Origin: Micromussa lordhowensis
Lineage: Eukaryota > Cnidaria > Anthozoa > Scleractinia > Lobophylliidae
Direction: 5' to 3'
DNA length: 64,000 nucleotides
Assembly (NCBI GenBank): GCA_964020085.1
Contig: OZ026597.1
Span: 15,736,915 to 15,800,914 of the forward strand
Shown: in pieces, positions 1 to 10,880 of the stretch
How positions within the stretch are numbered: the first letter of the stretch is position 1
Layout of the letters: the number at the start of each line of letters is the position of its first letter
Made by a program: the position numbers and the translations under genes
Notes under the pieces: model-generated
Database searches by the model: none
What the model saw: the letters and a program-made list of their open reading frames with translations, nothing else
Told to the model about the DNA's origin: nothing

Positions 1-51
1 CGGTAAATATTCTGCCACTATTCACCTCGATTTCAAAGAATAATTGTTAAT

Positions 52-164
52 TATGTCTAGACAGTAACACCCTGAGAGATAAGCTGTTTGGGTTGAATTT
101 TCTGGCTCACTGCATTGTCTTATCATTAGCCTTGAATGCAGACATATTTTTGCAAGTGAGTGCT
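52..164. repeat. dispersed repeat, copy A
   Basis: About 113 bp that recur at 40510-40624 with only scattered differences, both ending in the same GAGTGCT. Copy A is followed by the MITE at 168, copy B is not, so copy B serves as a related empty site. I do not recognise the repeat family and see no coding potential. Confidence 0.75.
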
Positions 165-167
165 ATA

Positions 168-384
168 CGGCGGGTCTAAAACACAGGTCACGGGTCATTG
201 TCTTACCAATACTGGGACAACCCTAACCCCTTCCTAAAGCTAACCTTAGGGCTAAACACTACACTAAGACAACGTTTTAGGCCTAAATACTACACTAAGG
301 CAATAAGGTTAGTATAAGTAAAGGTTTACTTTGTTCCAGTATTGGTGAAACAATGACCCGTGACCTGTGTTTTAGACCCGCCTA
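168..384. mobile_element. hAT-type MITE with 8-bp target duplication
   Basis: A short non-coding element with near-perfect terminal inverted repeats of about 33 bp: the left end reads GGCGGGTCTAAAACACAGG and the right end is its reverse complement. The same octamer GTGCTATA lies on both sides (160-167 and 385-392), the target-duplication length of hAT transposons. The centre is AT-rich with degenerate taaggctaaac-like repeats. The exact first base is uncertain by one or two, because the left end has one extra base next to the duplication. Confidence 0.75.
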
Positions 385-545
385 GTGCTATATGATAGTG
401 AGAGACTGGGAGGGATGGATGGGCAGGGACGGTGGAAGCTAGGCGTTTTACATTAAACAAATTATTTTATGCCTTTACCTAGCCAACAGGCTATGACTGT
501 TGTAAAACCAGTACAAGTGCATATGGCTTGACAAAGTTTGGGTTA

Positions 546-2660
546 TAATAATAATAATAATAACTTTATTGGATGACACAATTACTAACAATTCAGTAGT
601 TTACATTGTGGTCCATTAATAATAATATTGATAAAAAGTAAAAATATTCACACAGTACTCCCAAAATAAGTTAATTAGAAGGTGCTATGAATAGTAAAAT
701 GATCGAGCTTAGAATTATTAACTACATATTTATTACTTATATGCTTTTTAAAATTCCTTAGAGTTGAAATACTTCTTGTGCCATCATCTAATGTGTTCCA
801 TAATCGGTTGGCACTTGCATAAAAAGTGCGTAGACCAGAATTGGTACGAGAAAGGGGTATGAATAAAGTATTATTTGTTGACGCCTTTGTATTATGTCTA
901 TGCTTATCATTAACATAGGAGATATAATCTTTGAAGTACTGAGGGCAACAGCCATTAACGATCTTGTGCATTAAACAAAGCTTTCTTATTCGTATGACGT
1001 CATCAATGGGTAACCAACCTAGCTTACTGAAAAGTTCAACAGAATTATCAGAAAAACTAGCATCTAAAATTAGCCTGGCACAGCGTTTTTGAACTCTTAA
1101 TAATCGAAGTAGATTTTCATTTTTGGTGTTTCCCCACACTGTGCAACAATATTCAAATAACGGCCGAATTAATGCATTATATAATAAGTTTCTTAGCCGA
1201 TGATTAAGATATGTCTTAGCTCTCTTAAGCAAGTACATTCTAGAATTTAATTTATCAATAAGGAAATCGATATGATTATCCCAGTTCAAATGTTTGTCTA
1301 TCTTAATGCCTAAAAGCTTTTCATCCTTGGCTTCTTCAATCGGAGTGCCACAAAGAGATAGATCAAGAGATGTATTACCAGAGTGCAACAGTTTTTGTAC
1401 AGTTCCTATGATCAAATGTTTAGTCTTCTTCGTATTTGAAACCATCTTATTCAGAGATAGCCAGCTACTTGTTCTGTCAAGGCTGTCTTGTAGACCGCGC
1501 TGAATAAGCAGCGGGTCACTGTTAGTCTCCCATATAGTAGTGTCATCTGCATATATGTCAACGTTTGAGTTGGGGGAATTGGAAGGTCGTTGATATACAG
1601 CGAGAATAGTATTGGGCCCAAAATTGACCCTTGCGGAACCCCTCGGGCCAGCACCAGTGCATCAGACAGTGAGCCATTAATGCAGCAGCGTTGTGTTCGA
1701 TTACTAAGATATGATTTAAACCATTCTTGAGATGTATTGGTGACATGGTATTTGTCGATTTTAGATAGCAATAAATCATGATCTACAAGGTCAAACGCCT
1801 TGCTTAGATCCAGCAGCACTGAACCCACAAGCTTTCTAGAGTCCATAGCCCTAAGCCAGTTATCGGTGAGGTTCAAGAGCGCAGTTTCACACGAGTGGTG
1901 TGGTCGATAAGCCGACTGGTGTCTATGAATAAGATTGTTTTAAGTGAGGTACCCAAGATACGATTTTGCCACATGTCTCTCGAGAGGTTTAGATATAATT
2001 GGCAAGATTGAGATTGGGCGATAATTATTTCTGTCGTGAACTGAGTCTTTCTTATAAACAGGAGTCAATTTGGCTTGTTTAAAATTATTTGGGAAAATGC
2101 CGCTTGCGATACTTGAGTTATAAATATGAGTAAGAGAGGGAGCAATAGCATTTAGTGCCAACTTTAACGGTTTTATTCCAATACCATCGAGACCAGTTGC
2201 TTTGTTATTTGGGATGCTCTTGAGGTCCTCGATGACTTGCTGTGTGGTAATTGGCGGGATGTGGAACACGGTTGCTTCGCTAATGTGGGACTTGATGAAG
2301 TTAACAAGACGTGCATCTTGTTCATTTAAATCTATGCAGTCTGTAACAGAGATATTGGTTTGTTGGGTGTTGGTAAAGTGTTCGTTGAAAGCATTTGAAA
2401 TTCCCACAGGATTACTGATTTGCTGGGCATTCACTTCGATAAAAGAAAAATTAGTTGGTCTTGGCTTGGTTGGAGCAACTTGCTTAAGTATTTTCCACAG
2501 TTTCTTCGGATTGTTCATGTTTTCAATGATCTCATTTCTCATATGTGCTGCCTTAGCATTCGCGATCTTTTTTACCACCTGGTTGCGTAAATTCTTGTAC
2601 ATTAACCTGGCGTTGTAATGTCTGTCATTAACCTGGGGTTGTAATGTCTGAAAGTGGAGA
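546..2660 (-). mobile_element. CR1/L2-like non-LTR retrotransposon, 5'-truncated
   Basis: The element reads on the minus strand. Its 3' end lies at the left and finishes in an AATAAAG signal followed by a (TTA)n tail (547-563), as in CR1/L2-type elements. It covers the reverse transcriptase and the C-terminal region; the endonuclease half is missing. Just upstream of the coding part (about 2600-2650) a 25-bp stretch with ttaacctgg.gttgtaatgtctg is duplicated in tandem. A second copy of the same family sits at 8262-8972. Confidence 0.8.
675..2602 (-). pseudogene. non-LTR retrotransposon reverse transcriptase (broken)
   Basis: Three successive reading frames together span a CR1/jockey-type reverse transcriptase. 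2602-1940 carries the fingers region (NNKATGLDG, then the YRPIS-type motif NNYRPISILP). 1876-1451 carries the palm (LLDLSKAFDLVDHDLL with the first catalytic Asp, then GVPQGSILGPILFSLYINDL). In this frame the catalytic YADD box is lost to a frameshift near 1550. 1445-675 carries thumb and C-terminal region (KLLGIKIDKHLNWDNHI, FEYCCTVWGN). The breaks near 1930 and 1550 make it a dead copy. It would have made cDNA on its own transcript at the target site. Identification of the RT family is secure; the clade is inferred from the C-terminal pattern and the tail. Confidence 0.85.
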
Positions 2661-3689
2661 GTGAAGAGTTTTCGGGCACGCTGAGCTCACTTGATCATCC
2701 ATCAATCTAAGGCAGCCACCATGAAACTGAATTGTTTTTAAAGTTGCAAAAATCAAGAAATGGCACTTGTTAAAGTTCTTCTTACATACATGTAAGTAAC
2801 TGTCTTTGCTAAGAACCAGTGGATCATGTGTACTTAAGGCATCTGTCGGCCGAGTGTTGGTCGAGTGTCGGTCGACATGTTGTTTTAGTTAACAGACCAT
2901 CGGTCGATACTATCGGTCGATATGTCGGCCGACACTCGGCCGACACCTTGGCCGATATGTTGCGATTGACAGTCGCTAGTGTATCGGTAGACTGTCGGTG
3001 AGGTATCGGTCGACTGTCGGTGAGGTATCGGTCGACTGTTACCCTTTGTTTTGCTGAAATAGCAGCAATCTCCTTACCAACAGGTGACGTGAAAGAAGAG
3101 TCCATCGCCTATGCTCGTGTGTTGATAGAGCGAGGATGCAGCTCAAACTGCCGCCATTTCGAATACATATGTAATGCAACTTCTCGACAAGCACTGAGTA
3201 GGAAAAGAAGGGACTCACACGAACATATCCCGGAGTGTCCAATCGATGGAAAAAAGGAATCGATAGATCGATATCAGTGGATACTGATGGTATCGTTCAA
3301 TCGATGATCAATCAATAATCACAGAAAAGCCTTTAATCAGGAGCCCACCCCATGTGTAAGGATGGAGAGAGGCATGGTGAGAGTAGAGTGTCATGCCCAA
3401 GCACACAACACAATGTCCGTGGTTAAACTTAACGAACTTAGGTGGATTAACTCGCCAATCGAATGAAAAGGCAGACAAACAAATCAAAATTGTGGAGGTG
3501 GACGTACAGTTTGTTGATTTTCCTTTGTGGTAATGCTGGGCCCGGTAAGGAAAGAAATGCAGTTCAGGTAATGGGGCGACTTTTCCAAAATAGATGCTTC
3601 TACTCTCTCACTCTCAGATATAAATATTTCCGGATCTTTCCAATTTAAAAATGAAAAAACTTGTGGGCAGCACGCAGCAACAACTAGTG

Positions 3690-3771
3690 ATCTTGTACAA
3701 CTGAGTTTATTAATCGACCGGTTTCGTCTGCAAGTTAGACTTCTTCAGGATTAAACTTTTTTTTACAAGAT
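3690..3771 (-). ncRNA. hammerhead ribozyme-like motif (left arm)
   Basis: This is the minus-strand mirror of the motif at 4068-4142. CTGAAGA lies at 3748-3742 and GAAA just before the ACCGGT palindrome, with the expected cleavage between 3716 and 3715. Stem II is again GTCT/AGAC; the only difference inside that hairpin is in the loop (TAACTTG versus TCACTTG context). Stem I is weakened by a run of A inserted between AGTTTA and ATCTTGT. Preservation of every core base in both arms, with changes confined to loops and the outer stem, supports a functional RNA in the ancestor. Confidence 0.65.
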
Positions 3772-4067
3772 ACAGAAATGGAACTTATTTTATACTAAAT
3801 CTTTGTAGTACAAAGTATGCTCCTACAGGGTGTGAACAACAAAACACCCACAAGAAATACTTGCAGGATATGACTAAAAATGTGCAATGTAAGCGGGGCT
3901 CACGGATTTAACGTTAAATCCGTGAGCCCCACTTACATTGCACATTTTCTAGCGCAGGATTTTAGTCATATCCTGCACGTATTTCTTGCGGATGTTTTGT
4001 TGTTCACACCCTGTAGGAGCATACTTTGTACTACAAAGATTTAGTATAAAATAAGTTCCCTTTCTGT

Positions 4068-4142
4068 ATCTTGTAGTTTAATCCTGAAGAAGTCTCACTT
4101 GCAGACGAAACCGGTCGATTAATAAACTCAGTTGTACAAGAT
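4068..4142 (+). ncRNA. hammerhead ribozyme-like motif (type I, right arm)
   Basis: The conserved cores are present: CTGAAGA (4084-4090, fits CUGANGA) and GAAA (4107-4110). Stem II is GTCT/AGAC (4092-4095 with 4103-4106) and is closed by a 7-nt loop. Stem III is the palindrome ACCGGT (4110-4115), followed by C at 4116, giving a GUC cleavage triplet with scission expected after 4116. Stem I pairs ATC with GAT around the cores, AGTTTA with TAAACT, and ATCTTGT (4068-4074) with ACAAGAT (4136-4142). One extra A (4091) sits between the core and stem II. A stem III this short would work best as a dimer, as known for Penelope and retrozyme hammerheads. Activity is not shown. Confidence 0.7.
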
Positions 4143-5274
4143 CACTAGTTGTTGCTGCGTGCTGCCCACAAGTTTTTTCATTTTTAAATTGTCTATTACT
4201 AATTTTTTTTATTTTTCTGGTTTATATGTAGTACCGTACGAGTGCAAGTTATAAATAAAGGGTTTGGTACACGACTACGCGTAACTTCGGTTACATCAAG
4301 CCTGAAAAAGCAATCGCAGTTGACAGCTGAAGCAGCGACTGTTACAACACCTAACGTAAACTTGCGAGACAACCCCCCCCCCCCAAACGTATCATCAAAA
4401 GATTGTGGCCTCAGTTAGATCCCGAAAGTAGCGACAACCCAAAAATAACAGCTCCTCCGAAATAAGGTAGCCTAGCCTCAACAAGCCCACCTCAATCAAA
4501 GACAGAGGCCCAGGTTCTATAGCATATTTATTTCCCAATGATCAATATTCAGGTCAAATACGTATGGTAAAACACGACTTGTATTTGAGAACCGGAGAAA
4601 CTGAAATGTAAAAAAAAAAAAACGCGCAGGTGGGTGTTTACTACATTTCTCGAGCCCTTTTTCTATGTTTTGTACTCTGATAAAATGCACTCTGCAACAG
4701 GGAAGGTCTTGCTTATGCCACGAAGAGTTGTGAAATATCACGGGGTCTAGAACTGAAAAATCAATCTATGTGGCAGGAAGAGAGCGCAATCGTACCAACT
4801 TTTTATATCATCTTTTGCTCCCCTAAAATAACGAGCCTCCAAAAGCAACAATCCCCAAATGCTGCTGCATCATAAAGTAACGAGGGTCGTATATAAAAGC
4901 GATGACGAGGAACAAACATAGCTGGAAAAAAAAAAGACATGAATATTGCCGGAGTTAAAGGCCAAAAAAAGGACGACGGTCACTGAAAGCCTCTCTCAGT
5001 AGAGCAGGGAAGATCTCGGTACCAAGAGCTGACCAAGTGAGCTTAGTGTTGGCCGAGTGTTGGTAAAGTATCGGCCGAGTGGCGGTGAAGTATCGGCCGG
5101 GTGTCGGCCGACATGCTTGTCGGTTCATGTCGACCGACACTCCACCGACACTCGGCCAACATATCAGCCGAGTGTCGGTCGATATATCGGCCGAGTGTCG
5201 GTCACCATATCGGCCGATAATATTGACCGACACTCGGCCGACAGATGCCTTAAGTACACATGATCTGAACCGGT

Positions 5275-6600
5275 TAAGTACACTTATAAAATGTTTCATT
5301 TTAGAATTGCAGCAACTGTTTCTGGACGATTTTTTTTTTCTGATCTGCGGATCTTTGCTTTTTCTTTGTTTGTACAATCAATTCAACTGAATATTACATA
5401 GTACAGCACGTAGCGGTTCTTAGAGGGAACTGCCTTACTTCCTTGAAATAAAAAATTCCCCGACAAAACTTTGGTGAAAGACTGGAATTCATTTCATTTT
5501 GCTTTTGGCTGCCAAATATCTCAAATTGGAAAGGAAAAGACTAAGGGGAACACTAAACACAACTACTAAAGTCAACTCATACTTTCTTCAAACGGAGGAA
5601 CTAGGGTTTTTGCAATTGGCCTTCCAACCGTCTTTGTAACCAATCAAACACTGGGAAATAATGTTAGGTACTTTGTTAGGGTGCATCACATTGGCTTCAA
5701 TTGTAAAAGAGAAGCTATAAAATAAGGTTTGGTCGAAAAAGAAAGGCTTGGGTGCAGAACGTTATTGGTCAATAGCTTCTATGATTTTCCCGACAGTTGA
5801 TTTATAGAAAGAGTAGACTTGCATGTTCATTGTGTCCTGATCTGATAGAGACATTATCAATATTAGGACTGTGCAATTATTTCAATTCAAACACTTGGAA
5901 AAATAAATCTAAACTAGGGTATCTAAAAGATAGTTATGCTGCGACACATTCTGTTGATAGTGACATATTTTACGTAGTAATTTATCTATCGGCACGTTCC
6001 AAGACTTGCAGTAACATTTATTTCTCAAAGTAGTGTCAAATGGTGCTGTGTAACTTAAAATCTGTCCTTGTATTCATCAACTTTGTGCATGATGACGCAT
6101 CGATGGCAAGGTGTGACAAGGGATCGTGACAAAAAAGCACATAGTGATCTGAACTATGCTTGGACATAAAATGATACACATCAACCTCCCCTTTATCAGA
6201 TCGCGAAAATCGATATATGTGGAAATTGTAGGAGCAGAAATCTAGCTTATAAATTCTGTACTGGTACACATTAAATGTCTCTAGAATTAGCGTGTTGTAT
6301 GGTTTTCATTTACACAATAAACATGATATCCAAGGCGGGGGCAGAGGTAGTGAGAACTATCACAAGCTTTAGTAACGACGATTTCTCTTCATTTATGAAT
6401 TCGACCAAGGAGACGAGACTGCTAAGAAATAAAGAAGTTAAAATTGAGTTGTCACAATTAATCATCCAGATTTACAAACTTTCACTTACTGCATTCAGAA
6501 AAAAAAAACACGCAAGAGTTGTGAAAGTCAAGCACGATCTCCTTCACATTGTTTCACAGGTAAATCAGAGCAAAACAAACCACTAATCTTTCTAACTGAA
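5275..6600. other. no recognisable gene
   Basis: AT-rich sequence. One 103-codon open frame (6275-6586, plus) begins with a hydrophobic stretch and ends in a Lys-rich part, but I recognise no domain and it has no support beyond being open. Confidence 0.4.
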
Positions 6601-6617
6601 AGACGACGGCTCGACGG

Positions 6618-6945
6618 TGTGACATCCTTGTGTTGTTCGTGGTGCAATGCATTCTGGTAAAACGTGACGCAGTGCATTCTGGTTAAATGCAATGCATTCT
6701 GGTAAAAAGTGAAGTTGAGAATTCATATCCCCTTCTATATAGTCTTCTCTAATCCTGTTTATGTTGCTGCTCGCTCACTGCGCAGCAATTACTCAGCTTG
6801 TATGCTGTGGAGATTGATTAGCACTGTATAGCATTTCAGTTTAATGTATGTACAATGGACGGTGTAATGTTATGCTATTCGAGGGCGTAGACAAGAGGTA
6901 TTAAAGACGACAAACAGTCTTTATATAAAGAACAACAACAACTCC
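6618..6945 (-). repeat. possible 3' LTR of the adjacent gypsy remnant, with a short tandem repeat
   Basis: Downstream of the integrase remnant (which reads leftwards) this stretch could be its 3' LTR: read on the minus strand it can be bounded as TGTTGTTG...GATGTCACA. It contains a three-fold repeat of about 24 bp with the core gcaatgcattctggtaaa (6642-6712). No second LTR is present in the window, so the call cannot be confirmed. Confidence 0.25.
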
Positions 6946-7219
6946 AAGTTTAACTCAAAATACCAACACACCAAGCACATGGTCCGAGAGTTATGTGATT
7001 ACACACCTTTCCTTTTTTCAAAAAGACAAAAGTTAGAACTGATGAACTTAAACGAGCTCATGTACAAGCTTTCCATGACGAACTGAACGATTTAAGCCAA
7101 TGTCTCTAAGCTTTCTAATAACGAACTACTGAAACTGAATGTCTGTCTTTTAACTTGTCTGTTAAACTTTGCCTGGTAACAATGAAACAACTTAGGCAAA
7201 CGGTCATTTTCTAAAGTCC

Positions 7220-8222
7220 TTATTTAACTGTAACAAAGTCCTGTAAGTACTGTGGGGCCCGAGAAACTCGTCCACTCCTGGTCACAACTGTTGGTTTAAC
7301 TGGGCCTGATGGTGGCACCTGGCTTGGGGAGACTGTCACAGGTTGTGTTTGCTTAGGTGGACCAGCAAGGTTGTCTTGGACTGGCTGACCTGTCAGCTGG
7401 GATCTTATTGGTTCAGCTGCAACAGGCATTGTGTCAGGGTGGTTGTCCTGCGATAGTCGAAATGAACTGGTTTCAGAAGTCTGAACAAATGGTTCCTTAG
7501 ACTGGCGGAGGTGTCGACGATTTCTTCTGTACAGCCTACCCTCCTCTGTTCGGACTTCGTAAGAGCGGATATCAACCTGGTCTTCCACCCATGCCTTAAA
7601 CCATTTCCGCCCTCTGTCACCTGGTTTAGGGGCTACTCGGACAACTTCTCCTGTCTGTAAAGGCGGGAGCTCCTTGGTGTTTTGATTGTAGTACTTGACT
7701 TGTTTGGATTTCTGCTTAAGAAGTTTGTCCTTCACATCTTCTTGGACCTTTGGCTTTAACAGGTAACTGGTGGTGGGAAGCAGTGTTCTTGTTCTGCGTC
7801 CAAACATCCTTTGGGCGGGGGAGCTAGACATACCTTCAGAAGGAGTGTTTCTCCAGTCAAGCAGGGATAAGTAGAGGTCTCTGCTTGCTTCCTTAGCTTT
7901 CTTCATGATGGATTTTGTTGTCTTGATGGCATTCTCAGTCTTTCCATTGCTCTGAGGATAGCCAGGTGAACTTGTGATGACTTCAAACTCATAGCTGGCT
8001 GCAAACTTTCTGAATTCTTGAGAACTGAATGGCATGTTGTCCCTGATTAGCTGATTTGGGATTCCGTGGACTGAAAACTGCTTGCAGAGTATCTCAGCTA
8101 TCCCCTTTGCGGTCTTAGTTTCTAGTCTATCCACTTTGAAGTAATTTGAATAGTAGTCAACCACACAGAGGTAGTCAGTGCCATCGAGTGTGAAAACATC
8201 TGCACCAATCTTTTGCACAGGC
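7220..8222 (-). pseudogene. Ty3/gypsy integrase and C-terminal tail (5'-truncated)
   Basis: An open frame of about 330 codons covers the catalytic core of a Ty3/gypsy-type integrase, which joins retrotransposon cDNA to host DNA. Visible are the first catalytic Asp (GADVFTLDGTDYLCVVDYYS), the second in LIRDNMPFSSQEF, and the Glu in PQSNGKTENAIKT. The usual SDNGPQF is altered to RDNMPF but keeps the Asp. Beyond the core lie the LPPLQTGEVVRV segment and a Pro/Gln-rich tail ending in SGRVSRAPQYLQDF, typical of gypsy pol C-termini. Upstream (reverse transcriptase, zinc finger) is absent: the frame stops abruptly where the second CR1-like copy begins at 8262. It is a fragment, although the retained part is open. 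Confidence 0.8.
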
Positions 8223-8261
8223 TCAGGGGAATGACACAGCGCTGACCCTTGACTCTATCTG

Positions 8262-8972
8262 GAGTACTGAGGGCAACAGTCATTATCGATCTTGTGCATT
8301 AAACAAAGCTTTCTTATTCGTATGACGTCAACAATGGGTAACCAACCTAGCTTACTGAAAAGTTCAACAGAATTATCAGAAAAACTAGCATCTAAAATTA
8401 GCCTGGCACAATGTTTTTGAACTCGTAATAATCAGAGTAGATTTTCATTTTTGGTGTTTCCCCACACTGTGCAACAATATTCAAATAACGGCTGAATTAA
8501 TGCATTATAAAATAAGTTTCTTAGCCGATGATTAAGATGTCTTAGCTCTCTTAAGCAAGCAAAGGCTGTCTTGTAGACCGCGCTGAATAAGCAGCGGGTC
8601 ACTGTTAGTCTCCCATATAGTAGTGTCATCTGCATATAATGTCAACGTTTGAGTCGGGGATTCCAATTGGAAGGTCGTTGATATACAGCGAGAATAGTAT
8701 TGGGCCCAAAATTGACCCTTGCGGAACCCCTCGGGCCAGCACCAGTGCATCACACAGTGAGCTATTAATGCAGCAGAGTTTTGTTCGATTACTAAGATAT
8801 GATTTAAACCATTCTTGAGATATATTGGTGACATGGTATTTGTCCATTTTAGATAGCAATAAATCATGATCTACAAGGTCAAACTCCTTGCTTAGATCCA
8901 GCAGCACTGAACCCACAAGCTTTCTAGAGTCCATAGCCTTAAGCCAGTTATCGGTGAGGTTCAAGAGCGCTA
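8262..8972 (-). pseudogene. CR1/L2-like reverse transcriptase fragment, second copy
   Basis: Nearly the same sequence as 936-1890 of the first copy, but about 240 bp corresponding to 1245-1485 is missing; the junction lies at about 8560. It encodes LLDLSKEFDLVDHDLL and GVPQGSILGPILFSLYIND, and here, unlike copy 1, the catalytic box LYADDTTIWETNSD is readable, although in a different frame from the rest. The 3' tail is absent. The fragment abuts the gypsy integrase on one side and G-rich unique sequence (8973-8990) on the other. Confidence 0.8.
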
Positions 8973-8989
8973 GGGGACTAAGGGGGGGG

Positions 8990-10480
8990 GGCATGGGCAT
9001 GCTCCCTGGGGAAAATTTAAATTGTCAAAAAATTTTATAGCAAATTGTGCCTTATTTCCCATGCCATTATAAGTACATTTTATAATAATATTATTTTTTG
9101 GCTGACCTTCCCTGCTTTGAAGCCCATTTTTACATGCCCTCCTCTCTAAATCCCAGGAGCATCCCCCTCTTAAAAAATGGACAGTGTCTTAGGATCAGAA
9201 ATGTAGGGTGGAATGTGTGTGGTTATTTTGGTATTGCTACATTCACAGAAATAATTGAAGTTAACACAAGATTACTTTATTTCAAAACGAGATAAAAACA
9301 TAAACAGCGAAATAGTAATTGGAACTGAGTAGTGTTATAATCTGAGATACAGGTGGATTATTATGCATCCTGTCTTGATGCAGTACTTCTCAATTGAAGC
9401 TGACTATTTATAAGCAAGACGCTAATTAGTCTACATTGAAAATTACCCAATTGGCATAGTAACAATAACAATATTACAAACGACATGAGTGCAGTAGAAC
9501 ATTTTAATAAAATTTAGAATTAGATCAAGTCTTCAAAGATAATAAAGGAAGAAACTGAAGATATTTGTTTGTTTTCGGTCTTGTTAAGACTTGCCATCAC
9601 ACTTAGGTTTATATGTGGTAATGAAGAAGTTATCATCTTTCCAACAACGAAACAGTAACAATAACAATAGCATTAATAAATAAAAAACAACAGTAACAAT
9701 AACAGTGGGAGATGTGTAAGTCATCTGGTATTTGAGCATTATCAAGTTCAAATATGCATTAAATGATAAAAACAGGAATTGCACATTTTTTTTGGAATTC
9801 TCCTTATTGAGCAAAGAATGTAGCAAAATATGAACGTTTAACCATTGTGGCTACATGAAAATGTTACCTTGTTTTCATCAACAAAACAGTAACCATAATG
9901 TTTTAGTGTGACTACCTTGGTTGCTATTATTGATGTGTGCATTGTATGTTGAAGAACACCAAAGAGAAAAGCTCAACAATAAAGCAATGATTTACGTACT
10001 TATAAGCAGTTTTTTGGAAACACATTGGTAAACATAGGCACGCAAGGCATGCAAGAGTTATTTTTTCATGAAGTCTCGGAGATAGGAGCATTCATGGAGC
10101 TGTTTACAGTAATGATTTGGTTAATTTGAGAAGTCTTTTTGGTTGCTATGTACAGCAAGAGGGAAACTGGGAATTTATGATATACACTGTACATGGTAAG
10201 ATACCTAATTAGTAAGCCATAAAATACTTGACTGAACAAACAACAGTGATCTGACGCATCTCCAGATTAATGTAGATACCATCTTATCTTCTAACAGGCA
10301 ATTTGATTCATTCTTTGATACAACCCACACTGTGATTGGTGTGACACGTGCACATGCATAACTCCACGTTACTCACCGATCTCATAGCCCTTTCAACTCC
10401 CAAGAGGAATTTTTGCTCAAAAACACACAAGTTAAGAGAGCTTAGTAAATGGTTTGAACCCAGGAGTACCAGTAGTTCGT
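8990..10480. other. no recognisable gene
   Basis: AT-rich sequence with small open frames only (for example 9584-9826 minus, a hydrophobic low-complexity frame). I see no domain, tandem array or clear inverted repeat. Confidence 0.4.
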
Positions 10481-10489
10481 ATATTATAA

Positions 10490-10880
10490 TCGTCCGGGTG
10501 AGTGTAGTTCTGAGAAGAACTGTTGTTGGTGACTGGAATTTTGACAACCTGAGCAGAAGTCATCTTCAGAGTCAAGTGAATAGCGTTTGTCAGTCGATGA
10601 TGTTATAAGTTTGGTCCATTGAAAGTGATTGGTCACTTTAGCCATGATGGTATTGGCTGAAAGACTCATGTAAAGTTTGTCATCAGTCATTGGTCAGTTT
10701 CGATCCGTCTTTTGTTAGTCAAATTGCTAGCGCTGAGGTCCGTGTATAGTTAGTCAAATTAAGTCGGTCTGTTAGAAGTCCGTTTGTCGGTTTCGTTTGA
10801 GTCGTGAATAAGTCGTTTGTAAGGCACCGGTAGCTGTTGACATCTGTTAAGAGGCGTTTGTTCTACGTTAGTGTACCAGC
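10490..10880 (-). pseudogene. Penelope-like element 3' end (inverted copy)
   Basis: On the minus strand, 10880-10760 reads SWYTNVEQTPLNRCQQLPVPYKRLIH, the usual C-terminal tail of Penelope-like polyproteins after the GIY-YIG domain. The 3' untranslated part follows to about 10490. It includes a decayed hammerhead-like segment at 10529-10580: CTGAAGA is kept and GACT/AGTC can still form stem I, but the GAAA core and the GUC cleavage triplet are changed. The copy is head-to-head with the plus-strand copy at 10880-11240, an arrangement common for Penelope elements. Confidence 0.65.

Larger units (their letters stand above)
3641..4191. mobile_element. 551 bp foldback carrying a hammerhead-like motif in each arm
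   Basis: A long near-perfect palindrome. The left arm starts CAATTTAAAAATGAAAAAAC and the right arm ends with its reverse complement; the centre is the perfect GGATTTAACGTTAAATCC near 3912. The arms differ by point changes, a poly-T insertion (3756-3764) and a few small indels. No protein is encoded. The arms match the style of Penelope-like 3' ends and of animal retrozymes, small non-autonomous retroelements with hammerhead ribozymes. It lies inside the larger inverted-repeat element 2821-5266, so it probably inserted there. Confidence 0.7.
2821..5266. mobile_element. 2.4 kb inverted-repeat DNA element rich in TCGGCCGA motifs
   Basis: The left end (GGATCATGTGTACTTAAGGC...) and the reverse complement of the right end (AGATCATGTGTACTTAAGGC...) match over roughly 40 bp, through CATCTGTCGGCCGAGTGT. 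Both subterminal zones (2840-3040 and 5040-5250) are packed with variants of TCGGCCGA, TCGGTCGA and GAGTGTCGGT in both orientations. The flanks are GAACCAGT (2813-2820) and GAACCGGT (5267-5274), seven of eight identical, which fits an 8-bp target duplication. No transposase is visible, so it would be non-autonomous. The superfamily is not settled. Related single-sided remnants lie at 12345-12560 and 39838-39900. Confidence 0.6.

Noticed and set aside
6275..6586. 103-codon open frame
   Set aside because: No domain, no neighbouring gene context and no splice or start support; listed only within the gap description.
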